64,000 nt of DNA from Sphingobium arseniciresistens (GTDB lineage Bacteria > Pseudomonadota > Alphaproteobacteria > Sphingomonadales > Sphingomonadaceae). Where the stretch lies: NCBI GenBank assembly GCA_029167225.1, contig JARFNK010000002.1:248001-312000 (forward strand). The letters are read 5' to 3'. A program made the translations under genes and the position numbers. Positions 24,375-33,285 of this stretch are shown here, piece by piece (the first letter of the stretch is position 1; each line of letters begins with the position of its first letter). The notes beneath the pieces were generated by a model, which had not been told where the DNA came from, searched no databases, and saw only the letters and a program-made list of their open reading frames with translations.

Positions 24375-25634
24375 TCAGAAGACTAGATCGGCCTGCAGGC
24401 CTAAATGGTCAACCAAAGTTAACCACGATTGTTGGACTTTCGTAATCAATTCCGGGTCGCCCAGCGCATCGACGGCGATCTCTTCGGGCCAGTGCGCGGC
24501 GATGATCGCGGCGATACCGTCGATCTTCGCCTCATCCAGCATGAAGCGCGGATCGACATCGGCGGGATCGGCCACGACGCGCAGGCGCAGGCAGGCGGGG
24601 CCGCCGCCATTGGCCATGGACTGGCGTACATCCACCGGCACCAGCTTGCGGATCGGCCCGTTACCGGCGACCATCGCCTCCAGCCATTCCCATACCGGCC
24701 GCACGCCTTGCGCCTCTGTGGGCAGGATCAGCGCCATGCCGCCTTCAGGCAGGGTCACGAGCTGCGCGTTGAACAGGTAGCTCCTGATCGCATCTTCCAG
24801 TGAGACGAGCGCGGCGGGCACCTCGATGATCTCGACCTGCGGCAACAGGGCGCGGAGTTCCGCGAAAAAGCCCTGCTTGTCCGCGAAGGCCAGCTCGTGG
24901 GCGAAGAGGACATGGCCGTTGGCGACCGCCACCACATCATTGTGGAAGGCGCCCGCCGCGATCGCCTCTTCAGACTGCTGGACATGCAGCACATGGCTCT
25001 GCGCAAGCCCGTGGGTGCGGGCGATGGCCTTGCCCGCCTCGACATGCTGGCGGGCCGGGAAGGGGCCTCCCGAGCGGCCATAGACGAAAATCTCGATGCC
25101 GGGCGCGTCATGGTCCGCGCATAAGCGCATATGATTGGCCGCGCCCTCGTCGCCAAAGGGCGGCGGCACTGGGCCATGGACGGCAAAGGCGGCGGAGTTG
25201 GCGAAGGCGATGCGCAGCTGCGCCAGCGTCTGCGGCCATTCATGGCTGCGGTGCGGCATGGTGACGAGGTTGGCGACGGTCAGGTGGCAACGGCCGTCTG
25301 CGGTGTCCGGGGCGGGCGAGACTGTCGCGGCATTGGCGGCCCACATGGCGGAGGCGGACATGGCGGCCGCGCGCATATGCGGTTCCGCACCGGCCATGTC
25401 GGTGCCGAGCGACGCCAGCCATGCCTCATCCGGGCGCCGATGGGGCAAAAGCAGCCCCTGCGCGAGCCCGAGGCGGATGTTGGCCCGCATCTTCTCCAGT
25501 CCCTGCAGCGCTGCGGCGCGGGGATAGGCAATGGCACCGGCATTGCGGGCGGAAGCCAGATTACCAGGGCTGAGGCCCGCATAATTGTGACTGGGGCCGA
25601 CGACGCCGTCGAAGTTGATCTCGCGCAGGCTCAT
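24375..25634 (-). CDS. astB: N-succinylarginine dihydrolase
   Basis: 419 residues. Second enzyme of the arginine succinyltransferase (AST) catabolic pathway; releases two NH3 and CO2 from succinylarginine to give succinylornithine. N-terminal INFDGVVGPSHNYAGLS and PGNLAS are hallmark segments. The amidinotransferase-type triad is visible: His in GAFHNDVVAVANG and the nucleophile Cys in NGGGPACLRLRV. It overlaps the end of astA by four bases (ATGA), so the genes are coupled. The remaining AST genes (astC, astD, astE) are not in the window. Confidence 0.95.
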   Translation of the reverse strand: MSLREINFDGVVGPSHNYAGLSPGNLASARNAGAIAYPRAAALQGLEKMRANIRLGLAQGLLLPHRRPDEAWLASLGTDMAGAEPHMRAAAMSASAMWAANAATVSPAPDTADGRCHLTVANLVTMPHRSHEWPQTLAQLRIAFANSAAFAVHGPVPPPFGDEGAANHMRLCADHDAPGIEIFVYGRSGGPFPARQHVEAGKAIARTHGLAQSHVLHVQQSEEAIAAGAFHNDVVAVANGHVLFAHELAFADKQGFFAELRALLPQVEIIEVPAALVSLEDAIRSYLFNAQLVTLPEGGMALILPTEAQGVRPVWEWLEAMVAGNGPIRKLVPVDVRQSMANGGGPACLRLRVVADPADVDPRFMLDEAKIDGIAAIIAAHWPEEIAVDALGDPELITKVQQSWLTLVDHLGLQADLVF

Positions 25635-26647
25635 CGCTCGGCCACCACCAGTGCGTCGCCGGGGGAAAGATTCAGCGCGCGGGCGCTGGCTTCGTCCAGG
25701 GCGACCGCGCCGTCGGGCTGCTCGACGACCACGCCATAGGCGCAGCGATAGTCGGCCAGTTGACCGCTGGCGACCAGCATCCGCTGGCCGCGTTCGTCAT
25801 GCACGCCGGCAAACTGCACGTCGCGTGCGGTCTTGACCGTGCGCAGGGTGTCGATGTCGCCCAGCATGGTGGGCCCGCCGTCGAAAATATCGACATAGCC
25901 GGCGTTGACGAAGCCCTCCGCCTCCAGCATCCGCATCGCCGCACGGCCATTGGGATGGGGCAGGCCGATCACCGAGCGGGCATGATCGGTGAGCATCGCG
26001 GTATAGATCGGGGTCTTGGGCATCAGGTCGGCGATGAACTGGTTGCCGTTGATCGCATTGAATTCGTCCGCCTCCTGAAAGCTCATGCCGAAGAAGCGCC
26101 CGGCAAGGCCATCCCAGAAGGGCGATCCGCCGGCCTCGTCGATCACGCCGCGCAACTCCGCGATTACCCGGTCGCCAAAGCGCGCCCGATGCTGGCGGAT
26201 GTAGAGATAGCGGCTGCGCGCGAGCAGCAGGCCCAGCCCTTCTGCCCGTTCGCGCGGATGGAGGAAGAGGCCGCCGACCTCGCTCGATCCCTCAAGGTCG
26301 GTGGTGAGCGAGAGCATCTGCGCGCGGAAGGTGCGGCCAAGCTCGCGGCTATGCTGGGTCAGCGTGCCGAGGCGGTAGGAATAGAAGGGCCATTTTTGCC
26401 CGACCGTGCTGAAGATCTGGCAGGTGCCGCGGACCTGCCCGGTCTCGACATTTTCCAGCACCATCAGGATCAGTTCGTCCTCGATGCCGTCCTCGGTGCG
26501 CGCCAGCGCCTGCGCCGTGCGTTCGAGCTTCGCGGCCAGTGCCGTGCGGTCGGGCGGAAGGTTGGTGAAGCCCCCGCCGGTCAGCTTCGCCATCTCGTAG
26601 AGCGTCTGGATATCGTCGGGCCGGGCCGGCCGCATCATGAAGCTCAT
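25631..26647 (-). CDS. astA: Arginine N-succinyltransferase
   Basis: 338 residues, first AST enzyme, transferring succinyl from succinyl-CoA to arginine. GNAT-related fold: MMRPARPDDIQTLYEMAKLTGGGFTNLP without quoting further, then ENVETGQVRGTCQIFSTVG and the acyl-CoA segment GLFLHPRERAEGLGLLLARSRY. HPNGRAAMRMLEAEGF and GYVDIFDGGPTM are conserved in AstA. Single subunit type. Its start overlaps the stop of a small upstream frame (ATGA), and its end overlaps astB, giving a tight three-frame operon. Confidence 0.95.
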   Translation of the reverse strand: MSFMMRPARPDDIQTLYEMAKLTGGGFTNLPPDRTALAAKLERTAQALARTEDGIEDELILMVLENVETGQVRGTCQIFSTVGQKWPFYSYRLGTLTQHSRELGRTFRAQMLSLTTDLEGSSEVGGLFLHPRERAEGLGLLLARSRYLYIRQHRARFGDRVIAELRGVIDEAGGSPFWDGLAGRFFGMSFQEADEFNAINGNQFIADLMPKTPIYTAMLTDHARSVIGLPHPNGRAAMRMLEAEGFVNAGYVDIFDGGPTMLGDIDTLRTVKTARDVQFAGVHDERGQRMLVASGQLADYRCAYGVVVEQPDGAVALDEASARALNLSPGDALVVAER

Positions 26648-26871
26648 GTCATGCCTCCCTGCGCGATATGGGTCATGGTGAGGGCGGACGGGCGGGCCCG
26701 CTCGGCAAGGCGCTTGATGATCGGAAATTCCTCTATCCCGTGAATGTCCCCGCCGCGCGCGCTCATGGTCGCGTCCAGCGGGATGCCGCAGGCGGCGATA
26801 TTCCTGCCATCGCGCACCCTGCCGGGATCTTGCCGGTCGATCGCGGCCCAGAACAGTATGCGATCGGTCAT
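26644..26871 (-). CDS. Small frame coupled to astA, unknown
   Basis: 75 codons from the internal ATG (a longer version of 94 codons starts at 26928). The reason to list it is the ATGA overlap of its stop with the astA start, the same junction as astA-astB. The peptide (MTDRILFWAAIDRQDPGRV...) has no signal peptide, no membrane helix and no family I recognise. It may be a real small protein or only a translated leader that couples ribosomes into astA. Confidence 0.35.
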   Translation of the reverse strand: MTDRILFWAAIDRQDPGRVRDGRNIAACGIPLDATMSARGGDIHGIEEFPIIKRLAERARPSALTMTHIAQGGMT

Positions 26872-26977
26872 CGGCGCCGCCGATGCCCTCTCCAACACGC
26901 TATCTTCTCTGCGGGAGATCGCTCTCATTCATGGATGTCTATCAGAGGGCGTAGCGGTGCTCCACCCCTGCCAGGCC

Positions 26978-27919
26978 CTAGAAATCGTAGATCAGCGTCA
27001 CCTTGCTCAGGGTATCGAAGCGCTCGTCCGTCAGCCGGTTCTGCGATTCATACTGCAGGTTGTAGGAAAAGCGGGCGGAAAGGCGGGCGATGATCCGCGC
27101 GTCGAGCGCGGTCAGCGCGGTTGCGGATTCATTGTTGCTCTCGACATAGCCGGAGGCCGTCTGGCGCAGGGTGAGTTGCGGGTTCAGTTTCCAGGCGAAG
27201 TCGATGGAGGATCGCACGCCCGCCTTGGTCTCCGAGCTGTCGTCCGGATAGGCGACATGGCGCAGTGAGGGGCCTGCATCGATGGAGAGGGTCAGCTTCT
27301 TGTCGTCCAGCAGCTTGTAACCGATACCGGCCGATCCGGTGTATCGGGCATCGAAGCCGATGATCGGATCGCGCTCGAACTGGGTGAGCCCATAGGCGAA
27401 GCCCCTAGGATCAAACTGATAACGCGGTTCATAGGCTGCGACGATGCGCTCGCGGGAGGTCGCGCCATAGGCCCGGCGATAATCGGCGCTGGCACTGAGC
27501 TTGTGTGTCCATTTCAGCCCCGTGCGGGTGATCGCCAGCCCGGCGCTGATGCCGACTTCACTGGTCGAGCCAGTCGATCGGAATCCGCCCAGCTCGCCGC
27601 GGCCTTTCCACAGTTCAAAGATATTGGCCGACTGGATCAGATCCTTGCGTCGTTCCGCGACCTTCTCGCTCCTTGCGTTCACCAGCGCGGAAATCTCTGC
27701 CGACGAGCGGGGGTAGGTCTTCTTGGCGATTTTCGCCACGGCCGCGATGTCCGCTTCATCCCCCCCGGCGATCGCCTGCTCCAGCATCGCGCGGGCGGCT
27801 GGAGGCAAGGGGGTCGGCGGCAGATCCTGCGCCACCGATTCGAACGGCGCGAAGCACAAGGCTATCAGTGCGCCGACGGGAACCGTACGGCGGAGAGGGG
27901 TCAATATGTCCAGTGCCAT
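26978..27919 (-). CDS. DUF481 outer-membrane beta-barrel protein
   Basis: 313 residues. Signal peptide with hydrophobic core VGALIALCFAPFESVAQD. After a helical, charged segment (about residues 30-90, ISALVNARSEKVAERRKDL) come repeated amphipathic strands ending in TLIYDF, a terminal Phe typical of outer-membrane barrels. DUF481 proteins are of unknown function, with a YdiY-like salt- or acid-induced member in E. coli. The ATG at 27919 was chosen because AGGG precedes it and the signal peptide follows; a start 10 codons upstream has no ribosome-binding site. Confidence 0.8.
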   Translation of the reverse strand: MALDILTPLRRTVPVGALIALCFAPFESVAQDLPPTPLPPAARAMLEQAIAGGDEADIAAVAKIAKKTYPRSSAEISALVNARSEKVAERRKDLIQSANIFELWKGRGELGGFRSTGSTSEVGISAGLAITRTGLKWTHKLSASADYRRAYGATSRERIVAAYEPRYQFDPRGFAYGLTQFERDPIIGFDARYTGSAGIGYKLLDDKKLTLSIDAGPSLRHVAYPDDSSETKAGVRSSIDFAWKLNPQLTLRQTASGYVESNNESATALTALDARIIARLSARFSYNLQYESQNRLTDERFDTLSKVTLIYDF

Positions 27920-28004
27920 GGCGATCGACCCTACAAGGTTTTTCGCCATTTTGAAGCCGTTTTGGCGTGACCGGACGGCATGGCCGGATCACAGGCCCCG
28001 CATG

Positions 28005-28481
28005 TCAGATCAGATGCGCGAACTTGTGCAGGATGTCGCGATAGAGCTTTTTCTTGAACGGCACGATCAGCTCGGGAAGCGTGGACGGATCGGCCCATTT
28101 CCATTCCCGGAATTCGGGATGTTCCGTGGCGATGTCGATATCCTCGTCCGATCCCAGGAAGCGGGCCAGGAACCATTGCTGGCGCTGCCCCCGATATTTC
28201 CCGCCCCAGATCTTGCCGATCAGATCCTGCGGCAGATCGTAGAACAGCTCTTCGTCGGTGCGCGCGATGATCTCGACATGATGGGGGGCGATGCCGGTCT
28301 CTTCGCCCAGTTCGCGGATGGCGGTCGCATGCGGCTCCTCGCCGGGGTCGATCCCGCCCTGCGGCATCTGCCAGGCCTCCACCTTGTTGTCGATTCGCTG
28401 GCCGACAAAGACCTTGCCGTCCATGTTGACCAGCATGATGCCGACACAAGGGCGATAGGGCAGCGGCGAATTATCCGGCAT
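28005..28481 (-). CDS. rppH: RNA pyrophosphohydrolase (Nudix)
   Basis: 158 residues. Removes pyrophosphate from the 5' end of mRNA to trigger decay, or hydrolyses dinucleoside polyphosphates. YRPCVGIMLVNMDGKVFVGQR opens the fold (first 20 residues of it seen), WQMPQGGIDPGEEP is typical of RppH/IalA, and the Nudix box reads GGIDPGEEPHATAIRELGEE with TGI after it. REWKWADPSTLPELIVPFKK is the C-terminal helix. Preceded by no operon partner; DUF481 follows after 55 bp. Confidence 0.93.
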   Translation of the reverse strand: MPDNSPLPYRPCVGIMLVNMDGKVFVGQRIDNKVEAWQMPQGGIDPGEEPHATAIRELGEETGIAPHHVEIIARTDEELFYDLPQDLIGKIWGGKYRGQRQQWFLARFLGSDEDIDIATEHPEFREWKWADPSTLPELIVPFKKKLYRDILHKFAHLI

Positions 28482-28575
28482 TCACTAGGTCTTTCAACTG
28501 TTTGAGCGGGATGGGGCCAGAGCATGGCGCAATGGGCGGGATTGCGGCCGCGGTTCTGATCGGTAGATAGGCTGC

Positions 28576-29484
28576 ATGTTCCCGCTCGTCCATCACCACG
28601 ACTATACCATCACGGCAGAGCGTCGGGGAGCGGGTTCGGCATTCCCCTGGAACAAATATGCGTTGCTGATGGACAGGCTGCGTGCCTTGCCGTCACCGCC
28701 GACGGAATATGACGCTCCGATCGTCGAGCGGGCCTGGCTGGAGGCGGTGCATGATCCCGCCTATGTGGAGGAAGTGCTGTCCGCGACCGTGCCCGATCAC
28801 AAGGCGCGGCGAATCGGCTTTCCGGTCACGCCGCCGCTGGCGCGCCGGGTGCAGCGTACTTGTGGCGGCACCGTGGTCGCCGCCCGGCTCGCGCTGGCGC
28901 ATGGCTATGCCGCCAATACTGCGGGCGGCAGCCATCATGCCCAGCATGATTGCGGTGCGGGCTACTGTATTTTCAACGACCTGGCGGTGGCTGCGCGACG
29001 CTTGCTAGACGAGCGCGCTGTACGCCATATCCTGATCGTCGATCTGGACGTGCATCAGGGCGACGGCACGGCGGCATTGCTGGCCGGCGATGCGGACGTC
29101 ACGACCTTCTCCATGCATGCGGAGCGCAACTACCCCGTGCGCAAGGCCCGATCGACGCTGGACTTGCCCCTGCCTGATGATTGCGATGACGACGCCTATC
29201 TGACGGCGCTGGCCGTCCATCTTCCCCGGCTGATCGCGCAGTGCCAACCCGACCTGATCCTGTATCAGGCGGGCGTGGACCCGCATGAGGACGACAAGCT
29301 CGGCCGCCTGAAACTGACCGACGATGGCCTTGCTGCGCGCGACAGCATGGTGGCATGGGAGGCAAGGCAGCGCGGCATTCCGCTCGCCTCGACATTGGGA
29401 GGTGGCTATGGCGCCGATCATGCCGTCCTCGCGGCCCGCCATGCCGCCAGCATCCAGGCCATGGCCTTGACCTATTACCGTTGA
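28576..29484 (+). CDS. Histone deacetylase-fold hydrolase
   Basis: 302 residues of the arginase/deacetylase superfamily, class close to AcuC and class IV deacetylases. The catalytic His dyad is in GGSHHAQHDCGAGYCIFND; zinc ligands are Asp and His in DLDVHQGDGT and the Asp in YQAGVDPHEDDKLG; GGGYG is the loop binding the acyl chain. These enzymes deacetylate lysine side chains or small amines such as acetylpolyamines in bacteria; the substrate cannot be told. Followed by the photolyase gene on the same strand after 85 bp. Confidence 0.9.
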   Translation: MFPLVHHHDYTITAERRGAGSAFPWNKYALLMDRLRALPSPPTEYDAPIVERAWLEAVHDPAYVEEVLSATVPDHKARRIGFPVTPPLARRVQRTCGGTVVAARLALAHGYAANTAGGSHHAQHDCGAGYCIFNDLAVAARRLLDERAVRHILIVDLDVHQGDGTAALLAGDADVTTFSMHAERNYPVRKARSTLDLPLPDDCDDDAYLTALAVHLPRLIAQCQPDLILYQAGVDPHEDDKLGRLKLTDDGLAARDSMVAWEARQRGIPLASTLGGGYGADHAVLAARHAASIQAMALTYYR

Positions 29485-29569
29485 CCCTGCGCTGCCCCCT
29501 CGATCCTCCTGACATCCATGTGCCGTTTCATCTTCGGAACGGCATTTTCGCAAAGCCGTTGTCCCACCC

Positions 29570-30943
29570 ATGACCGATCCCGTGATTCTCTGGTTTCGCC
29601 GCGACCTGCGCCTTTCGGATCAGGCGGCACTCGTCGCCGCTGCTGCCGAGGGACCGGTGATCCCGGTCTATATCCTCGACGATGAAACGCCCCGGCATCG
29701 CGCCATGGGCGGCGCCTCGCGCTGGTGGCTGCATCACAGCCTCGCCAGTCTGGCTGCCGCGCTGGAGGAAAAAGGAAGCCGACTGATTTTGCGGCGCGGG
29801 GCGAGTGCGGACGTGCTGGTCGAACTGGCGCAGGAGGTCGGAGCGCGCCGTGTCCATGCGCTTCATCATTACGAGCCCTGGTGGCGCAATGCCGAAAAGG
29901 CGGTGGATGCCGCGCTCGACCTGTGCCTGCATGACGGAAATTACTTGGCCCCGCCGGGCAGCGTGCGGACGGGGAGCGGCGGCATCTTCCGTGTCTACAC
30001 GCCGTTCTGGCGCGCCCTGTCGGAACGGATGCCGCCACCGGATCCCTCTCGCGTCCCGAACGTGATCGCCGCACCCGCGCACTGGCCGGATTCGGATGCG
30101 CTGGACGACTGGACGCTGCTGCCACAAGCGCCGGACTGGGCGGGCGGGATCGCGGAGGAATGGACTCCGGGGGAAAGGGGCGCTCAAGAGCGGCTGGAGG
30201 CGTTTCTCGATGAGGCCGCCGCTTATGACAGCCGCCGCAACCTGCCATCCGAGGAAGGATCGTCCCGCCTGTCCCCCCATATGCACTTCGGCGAGATCTC
30301 GCCGGCGCAGATATGGCGTCGCCTCGATGCCGCAGAGGGGGATGTAACGACCTTCCGTAAGGAACTGGTTTGGCGCGATTTTGCGCAGAACCAGATTGTC
30401 CTGCTGCCCACCTATGGCAAGGAGAATGGCAATCCGCGTTTCGATCCCTTGCCCTGGCGCGACCTTCGCGAAGGACGAGGGGATTTCAGGGCATGGAAGA
30501 GCGGCCAGACCGGCTATCCGATCGTGGATGCAGGCATGCGCCAGCTCTGGGCGAGCGGATGGATGCACAATCGCGTGCGGATGATCGTGGCCAGCTTCCT
30601 GACCAAGCATCTGCTGATCGACTGGCGGCATGGCGAGCAATGGTTCTGGGACACGCTGGTCGATGCCGATTATGCCAGCAATGCGGTGAACTGGCAGTGG
30701 GTCGCGGGCACCGGCATCGACGCGTCCATCTTCACGCGGATCATGGCACCGCTCAGCCAGTCCGAGAAGTTCGATGCGGCCGGCTATATCCGGCAATGGG
30801 TGCCCGAACTGGCCGACCTCCCCGACAGCGTGATCCATGATCCAGACGCCCATGGCTGTCGGCCCGACGCCTATCCGGCGAAGCTGATCGAGCATCGCGA
30901 GGGCCGTGAACGGGCGCTCGCCGCCTTCGCGAGGATTCGCTAG
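29570..30943 (+). CDS. phrB: Deoxyribodipyrimidine photolyase, class I CPD
   Basis: 457 residues. Repairs cyclobutane pyrimidine dimers with blue light using FAD. N-terminal antenna domain: VILWFRRDLRLSDQAAL. C-terminal FAD domain: SRLSPHMHFGEISPAQIW, ELVWRDFAQNQIV, TGYPIVDAGMRQLWASGWMH and NRVRMIVASFLTKHLLIDWR, DADYASNAVNWQWVAG and DASIFTRIM. The electron-transfer tryptophans lie in WASGWMHN and WQWVAG. Ordinary length for class I enzymes. Confidence 0.95.
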   Translation: MTDPVILWFRRDLRLSDQAALVAAAAEGPVIPVYILDDETPRHRAMGGASRWWLHHSLASLAAALEEKGSRLILRRGASADVLVELAQEVGARRVHALHHYEPWWRNAEKAVDAALDLCLHDGNYLAPPGSVRTGSGGIFRVYTPFWRALSERMPPPDPSRVPNVIAAPAHWPDSDALDDWTLLPQAPDWAGGIAEEWTPGERGAQERLEAFLDEAAAYDSRRNLPSEEGSSRLSPHMHFGEISPAQIWRRLDAAEGDVTTFRKELVWRDFAQNQIVLLPTYGKENGNPRFDPLPWRDLREGRGDFRAWKSGQTGYPIVDAGMRQLWASGWMHNRVRMIVASFLTKHLLIDWRHGEQWFWDTLVDADYASNAVNWQWVAGTGIDASIFTRIMAPLSQSEKFDAAGYIRQWVPELADLPDSVIHDPDAHGCRPDAYPAKLIEHREGRERALAAFARIR

Positions 30944-31017
30944 AGCGCGGCCATGAATCCTGTGAAAATGGCCGAACCCAGATTGATACGCGAACGTTGC
31001 TGGAGCAGAATGACGTC

Positions 31018-32292
31018 ATGAACGCATCCAACCCCAGGCGCGGCAAACATCTGACCGCTGCCGGTCGGTCGATTTCGTCGGCCGGTGGCCTGATCGGGCG
31101 GGTGATCGCGGGCAATTTCCATCGTTTGCTCGACCGCATTGATTCGGGGCTGGAAGCGGGACGGCTGGAAGCATGGCTGCCCGATGGCAGCATGCGGATA
31201 TTGGGCGGCCGGGCGCCGGGCCATATGTGCGAGGTGCGGCTGAACAGCTGGCGCGCGCTGGTGCGGCTGGCGACGGCGGGCTCTGCAGGCTGGTATCGCG
31301 CGTGGGAACTGGGCGAGTGGGAAGCCCCTGATCCGGTGCCTCTCTTCGCCCTGTTCATGGCGAACGGTCCAAGCCTTGGCGATGCCGGGCGCGGCCATGG
31401 GCCGATGCGCTGGATCGGCTGGCTCATCCATGCCCTGCGCGGGAACAGCCGGAGAGGTGCGCGGCGGAATATCGCCTTTCACTATGATCTCGGCAATGAT
31501 TTCTACGCGCTATGGCTTGATAGGAATATGCATTATTCCAGTGCCTTGTTCATGGAATCTCATATTGATTCTGAGAATCTGGAGGCGGCGCAGCAGCGCA
31601 AGGTTGATGCGATCCTGGATCGTCTCTGTCTGTCGGACGGGCAGAGCCTCTTGGAAATCGGTTGTGGCTGGGGCGGGCTGGCGGAGACAGCCCTCGGGCG
31701 TGCCGACCTGCGCTATGACGGCCTTACCCTGTCTGTCGAGCAGGGGGACTATGCCCGGCATCGGCTGGAGGCCTGCGGCTTCAGCGATCGTGCCCGGATT
31801 CTGCTGACCGACTATCGTGACGCCACGGGGCAATATGACGCCATTGCCAGCGTCGAGATGGTGGAGGCGGTAGGGCAGCGCTATTGGCCGGATTATCTGG
31901 CGGCGATCCACCGATTGCTCAAGCCGGGCGGGCGGGCCGCGATCCAGTATATCCTGATCGATGACGCAATCTTCGAGAATTACGCTGCGCATGTGGATTT
32001 CATCCAGGCCTATATCTTTCCCGGCGGCTTGCTGCTTTCCGAAAGCCGCTTTCGCGCGCTGGCCGAGAAGCAGGGCTTTATCTGGGAAGAGCAGCACCAT
32101 TTCGGCGCCCATTATGCCGAGACGCTCCGCCGCTGGCGGGTGGCATTTGACGCGGCCGTGGACGGGGGGCGGTTGCCATCCAGCTTCGACGCGCGGTTCG
32201 TGAACCTTTGGCGCTATTATCTGATGTATTGCGAGGGCGGCTTTCGGGGCGGTGGCATCGATGTTGGGCAAGTGACGCTAGTCAGGTTGTGA
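31018..32292 (+). CDS. cfa: Cyclopropane-fatty-acyl-phospholipid synthase
   Basis: 424 residues. Uses SAM to add a methylene bridge to unsaturated acyl chains of membrane phospholipids. The N-terminal domain ends around NIAFHYDLGNDFYALWLD, the diagnostic lipid-binding motif. The SAM-binding motif is [26 protein letters not shown] and PGGRAAIQ follow. GGLLLSESRF and HFGAHYAETLRRW are conserved in the C-terminal part. The ATG at MNASNP was chosen; a TTG seven codons upstream is in frame. The 162 bp after it, up to the convergent SDR gene, show nothing distinctive. Confidence 0.92.
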   Translation: MNASNPRRGKHLTAAGRSISSAGGLIGRVIAGNFHRLLDRIDSGLEAGRLEAWLPDGSMRILGGRAPGHMCEVRLNSWRALVRLATAGSAGWYRAWELGEWEAPDPVPLFALFMANGPSLGDAGRGHGPMRWIGWLIHALRGNSRRGARRNIAFHYDLGNDFYALWLDRNMHYSSALFMESHIDSENLEAAQQRKVDAILDRLCLSDGQSLLEIGCGWGGLAETALGRADLRYDGLTLSVEQGDYARHRLEACGFSDRARILLTDYRDATGQYDAIASVEMVEAVGQRYWPDYLAAIHRLLKPGGRAAIQYILIDDAIFENYAAHVDFIQAYIFPGGLLLSESRFRALAEKQGFIWEEQHHFGAHYAETLRRWRVAFDAAVDGGRLPSSFDARFVNLWRYYLMYCEGGFRGGGIDVGQVTLVRL

Positions 32293-32454
32293 ATTAATTG
32301 CCGGTAATGGAATTGATAAAGTACGGTTTTTCAGTGCTTTAGTTAAGGTCTTTACCATGAGTCGTCTGCGCAATGTCGCAGCTATCCCATCACCTTATCG
32401 AACGATATTCCAGCCGATATCCGACAAGCGTGGCTGTAAGCCGAGCGGAGGGGC

Positions 32455-33168
32455 TCAGCCCTGCACGCGTAGCCGATGGCCGGTGGGCACGTCGGTCGTG
32501 ACCAGATCCAGGATCGCTTCCGCCACGACTTCCGGTGCCTTGACGATTGCCGGGTCTTCGCCGGGAAAGGCGCGGGCGCGCATCGCTGTGCGGGTGGCGC
32601 CGGGATCAAGGATGGCGGTCCTGATGGCTGAAATGTTCTTCACTTCCTCGCCATAGGCCGACACCAGAACCTCCAGCGCCGCCTTGGATGCACCATAAGC
32701 GCCCCAATAGGGTCGCGGGGTCTGTCCGACGCTGCTGGTGACGGCGATCAGGCGCGCATCCGTGCTGGCGCGCAGCATCGGATCGAAAGCCGCGATCAGG
32801 GCCTGCTGGGCCGAGACGTTGAGGGTGAAGACGCGGGCAAATTCCTTGGCGTCGATCGCCTGCACGGCGGCCAGTGAGCCCAGCGTCGCGGCATTCAGCA
32901 CCATGACGTCGAGGGCCTGCCAGCGCCCTGAAACCGCGCCTGCCAGCCGGCCGATGCTTTCCCCGTCGGTCAGGTCCAGCGGCGCGATGGTGGCGCTGCC
33001 ACCAGCCGCATGGATCGCTTCCTCCACCTCTTCCAGCGCGCCGCCCGTGCGCGCCGTCAGGATGACATGCGCGCCCGCCGCCGCCAGCGCCTTCGCCGTC
33101 GCCGCGCCGATCCCGCGGCTGGCACCGGTGACAAGCGCGAGTTTACCCGAAAGGCGAGTGTCGGTCAT
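32455..33168 (-). CDS. SDR family NAD(P)-dependent oxidoreductase
   Basis: 237 residues, classical short-chain dehydrogenase. Cofactor motif TGASRGIG near the N terminus; NAA in VLNAATLGS; catalytic Ser-Tyr-Lys in VTSSVGQ and YGASK. The first Arg after TGAS and the Arg in TART suggest NADP(H). The ATG before TDTRLSG has GGAG nine bases upstream; the frame extends 14 codons further without a signal. It lies downstream of purF on the same strand but beyond a hairpin. Substrate unknown. Confidence 0.9.
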   Translation of the reverse strand: MTDTRLSGKLALVTGASRGIGAATAKALAAAGAHVILTARTGGALEEVEEAIHAAGGSATIAPLDLTDGESIGRLAGAVSGRWQALDVMVLNAATLGSLAAVQAIDAKEFARVFTLNVSAQQALIAAFDPMLRASTDARLIAVTSSVGQTPRPYWGAYGASKAALEVLVSAYGEEVKNISAIRTAILDPGATRTAMRARAFPGEDPAIVKAPEVVAEAILDLVTTDVPTGHRLRVQG

Positions 33169-33270
33169 TGGCTGTAGCTCCCTGGCCCCGGCCGGTCGGC
33201 AGGGCGCCATGCTATGTCGAGAGGAGGGATGCGGGCAATCCGGCCCGAACGGCTGGCCTGAACGGATGAA

Positions 33271-33285
33271 AGGCGCGATGCGCCT
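33271..33285 (-). terminator. Hairpin starting in the purF stop codon
   Basis: On the minus strand, AGGCGC-ATC-GCGCCT followed by TTC begins at the second base of the purF TAG stop. The stem is only 6 bp and the T-run is short, so termination would be partial. Confidence 0.4.
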
